A stretch of 60,000 nt of DNA from Membranipora membranacea (Eukaryota; Bryozoa; Gymnolaemata; Cheilostomatida; Membraniporidae), in contig OU612070.1 of the NCBI GenBank assembly GCA_914767715.1, positions 3,677,501 to 3,737,500 on the forward strand, written 5' to 3'. Shown here piece by piece: positions 38,301-49,400 of this stretch (positions are counted from its first letter, which is position 1; the number at the start of each line of letters is the position of its first letter). The notes beneath the pieces were generated by a model that did no database searches, was not told the origin of the DNA, and saw only the letters and a list, made by a program, of their open reading frames with translations. Made by a program: the position numbers and the translations under genes.

Positions 38301-41300
38301 AGGCAGAGGGGTTATAAAATCGTGTGTGAGACTAAATTACTATCAAGCGCAGGTAAGTTTGGTTTCTTATTCTAGGACTGCGCATGGAGATTCGAGCTGA
38401 TTGTGTTAACTTTTGTGTGAGATGGCTACTGCAACCCATAGCTATATCCATCCTTGCCTGTAATTGCTACTCTTAGCATCAAAGAGGCAGAGGGGGTTTC
38501 TCAAGGACCTGGCTAGTACCAAATCAGGAATGACTGCTGGCGCCGAGAATTAAACCCGGAACTCAAAGGTTGCAAGTCTATACTCTCAATCATTAAATCT
38601 CCCCCCGGCCTCTCCCAGCCTACAAACCAGAAAAATCTTCATTGATGTCTCATGTATTTAGGTGATGTTGGCTGCAGAGATTGTCATTCCATAGTGACAT
38701 ACAAAACAATACAATCTTTCACATTTTTCCAGGATTTAATTGATGACAAAAATGACAACTGGGACTCTGAGCATACTCCGAAATTCCTAGAAAATTTCTC
38801 AATGAATGATGTTAAGACTGGAGTCACTCTTCTGAATAAGGTAGGTTGGATACTCTATTCTTCCATATTTGAAAACAGAGGCTCTCTGGGACATGATAGA
38901 CTTGCTCCTGAGTTGATTGACACTGGCAGTGAATTTACTTCAATTCAAAATGGCAATTTGTCTGTGAGCTATATGAATTTGTTATTTATTTTTCTGTGTA
39001 CAGATAGCGACAAATCTTAGAAATAAGAGACATGCAGATGGGATGATCCAGTTTGTTCGCAAAGAGTTTGATTTTGAGTTGGACAGTTCTGGTCGTCCTA
39101 CGGGTGTAAAAGTTCTCTCGGATATAACTGACAGCCAACAGTATGTCAAGTTACACATTGGCCATTGGTCAATTAATTTCCAAAATCTGAGCTTTGTATA
39201 TTATTATTTGAAACGAAAGCAGGCAACATATCCTTTTGTTTGTTAACATTTGTAGGTCCTTGTAGTCAATGTGGTAACTAATCCCCTCAGATACGGATGG
39301 ACACATCAATCAATCTTAAAATGACCTATACTTTATATCATAATGCTTGTTCTAAAACTCAAGAGTTTCTTTTGCCATCCTAACCATCTTCCTCTTGGTT
39401 GTAGAATGGTAGAAGAATTCATGGCTATTACCAATGTGACGGTGGCTGTGAAGCTGAGCAAGGGGCTCCCGAGACATGCACTACTGAAACGGCAACCTGT
39501 ACCTGGCAAAGAGCGCCTAGAAGATTTGCAGAGCCAAGCTAAAACTATGGGCTTAGAAATTGATACATCAAACACCCATTCTATTCAGGTATGTAAGCTA
39601 GCACTAAAATTTGGCTAGCTGAGATTGGAGTAAATGTTAGATAGTCCTGAGCTGAAGCTATTCCAAGCCTGTGCTTCATAGTGAACTTATCCTCCTGTGA
39701 ATACTAGATAATCAAATTATATTGATAAGCTAACTGACCCTAAGTCCAAATACCCAGGGAGGTGCAGCTTATGCTGACATACTACCAAACCCTCTTTCCA
39801 CATACTGCGGTATTCACTGTATCTTACGTCAATCCGGTATTATCCTACCTATCTATGTTTTTGTACAGCGTTATAGTCAGAAATATTGGTGCTGGAGAAC
39901 TTAGAGAAGTCCACTTGAGTGTTGAACTGCAGGCAAGCTGGTTGCAAATTTTTGGATCCTTTGATTGCAGAGATCGTTGGACAGATATAAAGAGAAGTCT
40001 GTAGATGAGAAGTCTGAAGGGAGATACCTGGTGGTGACTCAGATGTGTCAGAGGAAACTCATGCAGAAAGCTGAATACTTCTGTGCTGGAATGTATGATG
40101 ACGCGGAGATGTATCGTCACTTTGCACTTAATACTCCGGTGTATACACACTTTACATCCCCTCTGAGGAAATTTGCTGACCTGACTGTGCACAGACAACT
40201 CCTGGCAGTACTAGGTTTGTACTAACTAGATGAGGTAGTTTTGTGATCTGAAAACCCTATAGGCCTACCCGACGATTTATAGGAGAGGTGGGCGGTAAGC
40301 ACTATGAGAGAGAATTTTAATAGTTTGAGAACGACTATTCATGTATAATTGCTGCTTAGTAAGAAACAGAAGACTGCACTGCCCCTAAAGAGGGACGCAA
40401 GGTGCCCTAAATCCTCATACTGAGAATGCGATACATCCTAGAAAACCATCTTAGCCAATAGGCTTAGAAACTATTCATTATCCTAAATAAATAAACACAT
40501 GGACACTTCGCTCACCATGTTAATATGTGCTCACATACTTATTATGTTGAATTGTGTAGAATTGATAATTAACTGTACTGAGTTTCCACAGGTTGTGCAA
40601 GAGCTTTTATGGGAGAGCCAAATGCAGTTCAGAACCTAATACAAGTCCTAAAAGAAAAGGAGTCAAATGCAAATAATATTGAAGCAGACTTCAAAGATAT
40701 GTACATGGCGGCGTGGCTCATGGTAAGGCAACTTCGAAAAGTAATATAAACCAATGTTCTCAAAATTTTCTGTTTAGTGCAACACAATATTTTTTTTATA
40801 TAGCCTGACATTACGTGATGTTTGGGGTTGAAATTAAGCTTTGTTCATTGAACTCCTCACAGCCTTGAGCTAAATATCCAGCTCTGTGTTTTTTGTAGCT
40901 TGTGTATTTACTATAATATCAGCGGTATTCAAACCCACTGTTGTCAAATCATTTGACTATAAGGTGCCACTCTCTCCAGATGAGTGGGAGTCTGAGTTCT
41001 CTTCATGTACCTGACTAGTTTTGTAGAATTGTGGAACTCAGACAGAGAGAGCTGTTATATCAGCTGTACATGACCGGAGTGTAGAAGTCATATTTATGAG
41101 ATTTGGACACTCACAGAGAATCAGTATTGATGTAAGCGATTTACTACAAAAATATGAATAATAGTTAGTTTAGTATGCCAGATGTTTCACATGGTATGGA
41201 AAGGTCGGTCGGTGACAAGAGAAGTCTTGAATTTCATTTGGGACCATTTTACCTCCGATGTAATCCTCTCCTAATAATACTATTCGCCCTAATACAGTGA

Positions 41301-42027
41301 TTGTTTTGTAAGCCTGATATACAGGATGTTTACGAAGATTGGACCCTATTTTACTCTTAGATTCGATGACTTGAAATCCACCACACTGGTGTTCCCCCTT
41401 TTTTAGGCTAAGAGACTGGAATTGGCGAAACCACTAGAATATGATGACAGACAAGTCTCACCAACCTTGACCTTGCACTGGTATGGAGGTTTAACTCAGA
41501 CGTTGAGGGCTTTGGACTTACTAGACTGCGAGTTCACACCCTCTGACAGCCTCAATAACTTCTATGTAAGCACAGCATATCATACCTAAGGTTTTTTTTA
41601 TTCCATTCTCAATGAACTTCCCGCAATAACAACTCAAGTGAACTGTGGGCGCGGCTTGAAGTGATCTGTGGGCGTGTCTTGAAGTGATCTGTGAGACCAT
41701 TTGATCATTGATATATAGCTGTCTCTAGAGATTTCTGATTTAAAAATGAGAGGTCAGTATTTACAAATTACCTTGTGAGCATTATTGTTGTTTACTTACT
41801 ACCGCACCTGCCGTGCCTGGTATCAAGACAAAGGCAAAATGTGATATCATTTCTCAGAAAAGCCACACTATTATTAAAACAAAACTGTTTTCCGTTCCAA
41901 TTTTGTGGTTGACTTGACAGGGGAAGCAGCCTGGCATACAATCTGCATCTAGCTCCCTCTGAGCTTGTATCTAATTATGACGATGTATTTCCGTTTGTAG
42001 GTCAATGTGAAGAGACCATCATACTAA
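32394..42027 (+). CDS. DIS3L2: DIS3L2-like 3'-5' exoribonuclease, 17 exons
   Basis: RNase II/RNB-family exonuclease that in animals degrades oligouridylated RNAs in the cytoplasm without the exosome. Exons: 32394-32498, 32978-33230, 33597-33772, 35247-35394, 36475-36565, 36759-36858, 37128-37281, 37883-38042, 38214-38352, 38733-38840, 39004-39140, 39405-39588, 39971-40214, 40592-40722, 41027-41131, 41407-41565 and 42001-42027. They total 2421 bases, 806 residues, in phase throughout. Cold-shock segments come first (RNRAMNGDIVAL), then the RNB domain with FTVDPASAVDLDDALSC (Asp 324, 330, 332, 333) and HFTSPLRKFADLTVHR (Arg 651). WTIPEEEYGKRRDF and PVYTHFTSPLRKFAD match DIS3L2 better than DIS3L or DIS3, and no N-terminal PIN domain is seen. 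The S1-like C-terminus is divergent. The first exon is open back to an acceptor at 32363, so a few residues (QENFPTLHRA) may precede the chosen start. Intron 4 (35395-36474) starts with GC. Confidence 0.93.
34163..34262. repeat. Tandem repeat, 20-bp unit, five copies
   Basis: About five copies of GGGAATTTTCTCAAGTGAAG lie in the third DIS3L2 intron. The last copy is degenerate. Confidence 0.9.
34559..34628. repeat. Tandem repeat, 11-bp unit
   Basis: Six to seven copies of CCCATCTCATA, one with a substitution (CATTCCC), lie in the third DIS3L2 intron. Confidence 0.9.
35793..36314. mobile_element. Foldback element in DIS3L2 intron 4
   Basis: Arms at about 35793-35975 and 36136-36314 are inverted complements, for example CTCAATTCGGAGTTGTCCTC against GAGGACAACTCCGAATTGAG, and TATAGACAGTTTTCTGAG against CTCAGAAAACTGTCTAT. 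The pairing spans about 180 bases with small differences and a loop of about 160 bases. There are no coding frames of interest. It sits inside the GC-AG intron. Confidence 0.85.
37478..37583. repeat. Short inverted repeat in DIS3L2 intron 7
   Basis: GGCAACCAATCTTAGCAACAG faces CAACTGTTGCTGGCAACTGG nearby. The GTTGCTGGCAAC core also occurs near 48072-48084, so this may be an old member of a dispersed hairpin family. Confidence 0.4.
38455..38620 (-). mobile_element. tRNA-derived SINE, antisense in DIS3L2 intron 9
   Basis: The reverse complement shows GATTGAGAGTATAGACTTGC followed by TTCCGGGTTTAATTCTCGG, a tRNA T-arm-like B box (GGTTTAATTC). The element is in antisense orientation to the host gene. 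Confidence 0.55.
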
Positions 42028-42029
42028 TA

Positions 42030-42200
42030 TCTTCAGTGAAGAGTGAGCCCCCCTTTCCCACCCGACGGCCCCCTGGGTATCTTCAGTGCAGAGTGAGCCC
42101 CCCTTTCCCACCCGACGGCTCCCTGGGTATCTTCAGTGCAGAGTGAGCCCCCCTTCCCACCCGACGGTCCCCTGGGCATCTTGAGAGCAGAGTGAGCCAT
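42030..42200. repeat. GC-rich 50-bp tandem repeat in DIS3L2 3' UTR
   Basis: Three near-identical copies and a partial fourth of a 50-base unit (CTTCAGTGCAGAGTGAGCCC followed by CCCTTTCCCACCCGACGG and CCCCTGGGTAT) start three bases after the DIS3L2 stop codon. They would be transcribed in the 3' UTR. The composition is much more GC-rich than the surroundings. The unit is open on the minus strand but has no other coding signs. Confidence 0.93.
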
Positions 42201-42377
42201 CCTTTTTATTTGTGCCTTGTTCACATTCCTATTTACTTATAACCTGTGATACTATGCTGTCAATATTTTTTTTAATGTTATAAAAGCTGATAGATTATAT
42301 TGATATATATTTATTTGATAACCTTTAATCTCCATGGATCACAGTTGTGACCTGGTTATGAGTGCCATATTTTTTAG

Positions 42378-42420
42378 GGGGGGGGGGAGGGGGAGAGGGA
42401 GAGGGAGAGAGAGAGAGGAA
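42378..42420. repeat. G-run and GA-rich simple repeat
   Basis: A run of G is followed by GGGAGAGGGAGAG and GAGAGAGAG. Simple sequence just before a possible polyadenylation signal. Confidence 0.85.
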
Positions 42421-42433
42421 TTGCCATGCAGCT

Positions 42434-42439
42434 AATAAA
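42434..42439 (+). terminator. Candidate polyadenylation signal for DIS3L2
   Basis: AATAAA lies about 407 bases past the DIS3L2 stop, after the tandem repeat and the GA-rich run. It is the first exact AATAAA in a plausible place; no transcript evidence. Confidence 0.35.
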
Positions 42440-42939
42440 TGATGATGTAATATAGTAAAGTCATATTCGTAGAATCGGCTAATAATAACCAATTACTGGT
42501 ACTTCATACCGGGACCCCAATGAATTGGGCAATGATATAATATAATGATAAATTAAAATTTCTATTCTTAGTTTACTAACCAAATGTAGTATATGTAGCA
42601 CTGGATATATACTACAAAATAAGCTGCCACATATTCATTTTACAAAGAAACTAAAAATAAAAAATCCTGAATATTATGAATATAACTTGGCTTTAATGAG
42701 CAACCAGGGTTTTAAAGAAGTTCTCTTTGGTTGATGGCAGATTGCACCTCATGCAAAGGGAAAAATTATCAAATCTAAATCGGATGATTGTTCAGTGAGA
42801 ATTTTTGTGAAGCATTTCCTCCATCAGGTGCTCAAACTCAGCTTAAATAGAACCTCACAGAGCAGTTTCCTGTTCCTGTGATATTTAGTCTGTGCTCTAC
42901 CATTATTACAACAATGTCTTGGAACCTCTCTTTACCTAG

Positions 42940-43046
42940 AACAAGTTTGTTCCCTCTGTGTTGGCGGAGCGATATCGCAAATCTTTGGTATCGGCATGCT
43001 AAAGGGACGGTGCTCCTAACAACTGAGCCACCTCCTACTCCCTTGT
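42940..43046 (-). mobile_element. Possible tRNA-type SINE head, antisense
   Basis: The reverse complement begins TGGCTCAGTTGTTAGGAGC, very like a tRNA D-arm A box, with a degenerate B-box region (GATTTGCGATATC) at tRNA distance. It lies between the convergent DIS3L2 and receptor genes. The B box is poor, hence modest confidence. Confidence 0.4.
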
Positions 43047-43321
43047 TGAAACCTTACACAATTATCACATGTGATGAATTACACTCTTAAATTACAAAGG
43101 GGTACCAATGACACTACGGCATGGGAATTTCATATCATCTCTAGCACCCTCTGTAACAGAGGGTGCTAGAGAGCCTGGAAAGACTATGAGTTATTTATGT
43201 ATCTGGGTATAAAATATAACAAGAGTTTCCAATACCAGTTTCATGCGTCGGGTGTAAGCAAACTTGTGACATTTGACCATAAATGGATGCCATAAGGTTT
43301 GTTCAGCTGTTACATCCAATA

Positions 43322-43327
43322 TTTATT
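43322..43327 (-). terminator. Polyadenylation signal AATAAA of the SRCR receptor
   Basis: On the minus strand AATAAA lies 99 bases past the stop codon at 43426, a normal distance for a short 3' UTR. Confidence 0.6.
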
Positions 43328-43425
43328 GCTCTCAAAGACAGCCAGTCGGCAAAAATATGAAACAGTTTATCATATGAGCTATTTTGAGTGTTTCAATGTT
43401 TTCAGTCAAAATATTTCATTTGTAT

Positions 43426-46400
43426 TTAGAATTTAGATTTAGCCTTGAGAGATGGGTTGTGATCAATTAAAGGCTCAGACCCATCAAGGCGCTGTCCTCT
43501 CCTTTGTCCTTTGATGACGCTATGTCTCTGTACACTTTGTTTGTATGCTTTGACCATAAGAGCTTGCATCACTTCTGGGTCTCGCAATAAAAGTGCTTGC
43601 CTTCGTCCCTCTCCTTGTCCACAGTGCCTGAAATTGTGAGCATGAATTACATTGATATGTTGTTATTACTGGCAATCAAATGAAAAAAAAAGAAATTTGG
43701 CCAATTAAGGATGTGTGAATTCTCATTTTTGCCACAGACAACTCCAAGGATATACAGATTTATGTGTAATATGATATCAGGCAATCTGTTTGCAACAGGA
43801 TATTACAGAACTTGTTGGCATTATCTCATAATATTCTTTTGTGTTGAAAGTGTTGTAAAAGAAAAATCATCATAATTTTTCTTTTCTTTTGTGATCAAAA
43901 ACAGACCTGGAATTATGCTTAAATTTTTTGAAAGCGCCGTTGACATTTCAAATAATTATCAACAAAAATTCAACTTTCAAGAATACTAATGATTTATCAT
44001 CTAGCAGACTCACGTAGCAACATAGGCTATGAGTGCAATGGCTATGACAATCCCACCAAGAGATCCGCCAATGATGTACAATAGGAACGAGTTTGATTTA
44101 TCTAAAATAAATTTGAAATTAATTGTAGGCTATACTGTGGGTCAGATAGATAGTAGTTCACTCAAATCGTTGTCCTGGCATTCAAATTATCATCCAACTA
44201 AAATTGCATAAATATTATGTAAATGCACGTAAATATGTGTAATACGAATGACATGTATCACTTATTGACATTATTTTTTCGATTTGGATGAGAACAGCTG
44301 TATCACCAAAATTACTTTCAGTTTTAACTAGAATAATCACTGCCGATGTGTTGCAATTTTTAAGCTAAAAGCTATAGGCTATATCAACTAGAACCTAATA
44401 ATAATTACTCACAATAGCACTTTGATGCTGTTCTCCATTTGCCTACACCGCATCTCCAAATATTCCCTGCATTCTCTTTGACAAAATAACCCTTTCGACA
44501 TTTGATAAGAAACTGTCGTCCGCTGGCAAAGAAATGTTTGATGCCTGTGTTATCAGCTAGCCTTCCATTTGAGTCACTCGGTAAGCGGCAGGGAGTAGCT
44601 TCATTAAACAGATTTGAAAAGAAATTGAGACTCTGTATGATTAAGAACAGATTAAACCAACAGGTTCACATAAGTTCTTAGCTTAATTTCTTGTTCTTAT
44701 GAATTTTGAATATTTACTAGGGCCACTATACCAATTTACAATTTTTGTTGAACGAGATTCATTGAAATACAGTCTGAGTGCGCAAAGCCTGCCAGGACCA
44801 CTGGTAGTGACATTCCAGTACCAGCCACTTTGTGACCAGCAGCTGGGACTGCAGAGCTTGAGTATGATCATGGTCATTCCATTGTTGAAGTTTTGTTGCA
44901 ATCTATTGATGTGTGTGATGAGAGAGGCCTTTCCACTATGCCTAAATTTCTTAGCTTAAAGAAATGCAGAGCTGTAATGAAAGGCTAAATAAATCATGTG
45001 AGTCATTGTCCCTCAGCGGACAGAAGCACATTATTCTTAGTAAGGTCAGATCAAACATTACGCTATGACACTTTGGAGATCTTCCTGGAACTTCTAGGGC
45101 AACGTTTTTTTTGTGGGAACATTATTTAAATACAACTCAGCAAATTAGATCTTGGTCAATGAAATCTTCCATAAAGAACAAATTGGATTAACCACTATAT
45201 GCACCAAGGGGCTAATGAAACACCCGTGTTCTAACTTACGATATCGAAATTGTGCTGGTTGAGAAGGCCGGCTCTCCTGTCCGTATGAAAAAGCTGTTGC
45301 GGTTATGAGGTAAGGAGTAGCGGGTTTAAAGATGTTTATGTCAATTGTGTACTCATTTAGTGCATATCCAACATTACTTTTTGTTGGAGTTAAAGTGGAA
45401 CAGGTCTTTCTGCAAAACAAAGGTAAGTAGGTAAGGCGTAGCTGTGCAGATATCATGTGATATATAGTCAGTTATGTTAATCAATATATTAAATATATAT
45501 ATAGCCATTTACATGTTTATATAACATGTAAATTTACATGGTCATATTAAGTTCGCAGTTCATCTCCCTGAATTACTCAGTGTTCTGATTGGATGGTGGT
45601 AGGGTTGACAGATGATTGACAACCAGAGTGAACAAAAATATAATTGGCAATGTAAATTGTGACACAAAATTCCAAATTTGATGAAATGGAAATGATTGGG
45701 AATTCTCTGTGTGCCATACAACAGTGTTGAGTGATATATCGTCTTTTCGATTTCCCAAACTCCGTACGTCCCGCAAAAAAAAGCTGATATTTATTAGTTG
45801 ATGTGGCCTGAGAACTGCAAGTGTGAGTTTGTGGCAAGGCATAACATTATCAAACTAAGAAGTGTTTGATAATGTCTGAGCACTTTTTTCATACTTATAG
45901 ACTAGGTATTTACATAAACTAGGTATTTAAATTAAAATATGCAACGATGATTGTGGATTTTTACTCCTAGTGTGGCTTCCAAACTCTCATCATTCTTATA
46001 TGACCACAAACTCAAAAGGACAATTTTAGCTGTTTTAAAAAACACTTATCACAAGGTAAATGGGTACTTTGTTAAATCACCAATGAGGTATATGACATAT
46101 ATGACTATCAAATTTTCATCTTACCCGCCTGATTGTTCACAAAATCTGATAGCAACATGGGAATAATATGCTCCTTCTTCCAGCTGCCATGAAAACCTGA
46201 CCCTCCCCTGGACTTCAAGATAACTAGCCTGTATAGACTTAGGACTGAGCGGTGCTACAAGGCAAGTGCAGATAAATATGTCATAGGTTTTGTAAATACC
46301 AATAAATCTGTAGGCCCTACATTTGTTTTTACTTTACAAGCATTTTTTCTCCTGCCTCCGTTTGCCAAGCCATACACCATTGGTGTTATACTGCATGTAA

Positions 46401-49400
46401 CACACTTATAAATAGGTTTTCTAACTTTCATTTCACTACAATGGCCCCCGATCCGATCTAGCTTTTTGCAATTGTGGTCTAAAGGGCAGTTTTTCTGTGG
46501 CCTAAGTGTGATCTTATTGATTTGCCACTTGTCCATGAATGGTACATCAAATACGATTTTGTCCCAACTTCTCTAAACTAGTGACAAAACATACCTGCAA
46601 CTGTTGTAGCACTAACTGAACTCCTAGATTCTGCGGTAACCCCATCTGCTATTGTTGAAGTGTAAACTGCTACGCTATATCGCACGCCAGCAATATATGG
46701 GTTAAAAAGGGAGGCATTGACCGCTGTGGTGAATTCGTGTTCCTGTGACCTGGCTGAAAATAATGATTATGTTGATCCAATAGTTGCTCTGCCTTGTTTG
46801 TTTATCTTGGCCTATATTACGTTTTATTTCACCAAGTAAACGAGGTAGACCTCAGTTAGGACCATGGAAATCTAACTTGCATCTGTAACCAGCATTCGTC
46901 TGATAGCGATAAATTTGAAACAAAAAAGAACTACCTCCAATCAAGTATTCTCTGAAGAAGCTCATGCTCTATGAATCAATTCTCGCTCGGTAGATCAGAG
47001 ATATATATATGCAATCATTGATATGAATGTATGGATCAGTGGTAAAGTACACAGCATGTCTATTTCAAAATCTGGAAATATTCCATAAATATAAAACTTT
47101 GTGTCAGGATCAAAATTAAGCTAAAAATAATGCATTATGCATTGATTGACGTCCCAGTAACAACCTTCAAAAACCCAGCTGCTTGACAAAAGTTTACTAA
47201 GGTCAGCTATTATCGATTCTGAACTTGTGGACCAATCAAAGATGAGAAATGCATTGCAGCAACCTTACATAAAAAGCGGTACGCTTTTTCAGGGTCAGAT
47301 ATGTTCTACTCATCCATAAAACATATATCAGTGCATGCTATAGTATATCGCATCACCAACCTGTCATCAGACAACTAGATTCTAAATATTAATATTTATA
47401 TAAACTCACGCTCTGCTGGCCAGGTGAAGTTTTGATAAATGACATCAGCAGTACCTGGTGCCATTCGGCTCATCAATAGTCTCAGTCGATTGAAATATGT
47501 TAAGCGATTAGCGGGCAGTTCAATGACAATATCTATCTTTTTCTGGTTTGTGCCGGTGCTCAGCTCAATTTTAACATGATTAATCGTTCTCGGCACTGCA
47601 AAAATTGAATAAAATAACTAGTTACGGCACGTTAACAGTAATTGAATTGAGTTGAAACAAACTTTATTTTCTTTAAATACTCATGAAAGTAAATGAGACA
47701 GTGATTACAATAAAAAAGCAGAGGGAAAAAAAGACTAAGAGCTACAAGATAAAAATTGCTCCGTTTGAAATTGAAAAGTTGAAAAATCGATGAAGTACGA
47801 TTATGATAAAAATAATTTAGTAATCCAACATTGCAGCTTGTTCTTTTTGAAGACTAACTCTTTTATGCAATAATTGAACTGACCTTTAAATGTTCACTAA
47901 ATAGGACCTTAATAATATACAACAGGTCTCGTGCATTTATACTGACTGGTACAGCCACAAACTGAGTGGCTTTAGCTGAGCGTCAATGAATAGAGATGAT
48001 CGGCCACAGCCCACACCGTAGCGCATAATGTATTACATTACAACAATTTATTTTGTTGGGCACTATAAACTGTTGCTGGCAACCGGTATTGTTAGACGTG
48101 TGGCAGGCGCTCTTTGGGGCATGTCTCACAGCACTCAAGGCCCGTAAAGATTGTTGTTTGTGTGCTGTAAGACATGTCCCATACAGCACCTACCACACGT
48201 CTCACATTATCCATGTGTTAGATTGGCCTATACAAACCTAAACAACACCACAAATCCTCTATCATGATTTTTCATAAAAATGGCTATTACCCATACAGAA
48301 ATTATTTTTTCTGTAATGTACACCTTAGAGGAGTAAAGTTATCACAGTAGCAAAAGTTTGTAGTTTAGTACATGCTAGAAATAGTGAACTTTACTGCTAG
48401 CTAATATTAACTTGATTTATTAAAATAACAACTAGCTAACAATAAATATTCCTCTTAGGTATTTCAATTGGGATAGAGGACTATGGAACATGCAGGTAGA
48501 ACAGATTTGCTTCCTGGTTGCAGAGACATATTCCAACAGTCAGATACCAGGCACTGAGTTGGTGGGTTACTTGATAGTAGTCTGAGCCCCCGCCGACGAC
48601 CAATAGTATTGATAGGGGTGTAGCTCTAAGCAACTGCGCATGTGGCTTAATCATACAAAATAAATCATGCATCAAAGAGTAGTATCAGCTTTTGTATTTC
48701 AGTTGGTCTCAATTGCAAGTTCCAACTGAATCAAAATGGATGTGTACAGAAATAAGCCTGTGAGTGTGGCAGTGTATATATTGCAAGAAGTTTATTTTGG
48801 TTAAAGTTTTGGTAGATGCTAGCCATATCCCTGATTTTGCCAGCTCCAATTCAACTTTTTGTTGCCATCCATAATTAGCATCCATTTCACATCAAATTAT
48901 ACATAGAGTTTTTTCAGGTCAAAGAAACTGATGTCAATATTCTGAACGTCTTTCATAATATCCCTAACTTTTAAACCCTTTTTTTTTCTGGTTACAACTA
49001 CTTACAGGTCAAGAATTTCGCTGTAGCATCTTCATGTCTACAGAAACAAGTAGGGTCCACTTACGTGTTATGATTGTAGTATTGGTTGGCATGCTCTGTT
49101 TCTGTCCATATTTACTCATGAGCGACAGGTGATAGTATTTACCTGGGAACAGGCCCAAGAATGTCTTGGAAGTCTTGTTCGCTGTGGAATGCTGGAAATT
49201 GAAGCATGGATTTAGGATTTGAACTATTAAACTTATTATGAAATGACACAATAGGTTTTGAAAAACATTGGGAAATAACGGCCCAGTTTCAATCACAAAA
49301 TATCTAGAGTATCTAATCAAAAAACACTGAGCTTAGTCTATGTGCCATATGAGTTACGCCAATCTCTCACAGACCATCAAATATTATTTGTGGGAATAAT

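Noticed and set aside
42033-42224. 63-codon minus-strand frame with three repeated blocks
   Set aside because: It is the translation of the 50-bp tandem repeat; the protein repeat only mirrors the DNA repeat.
44683-44901. 72-codon minus-strand frame between receptor exons
   Set aside because: Exons on both sides join directly in phase; including it would need extra splice sites and it has no domain signature.
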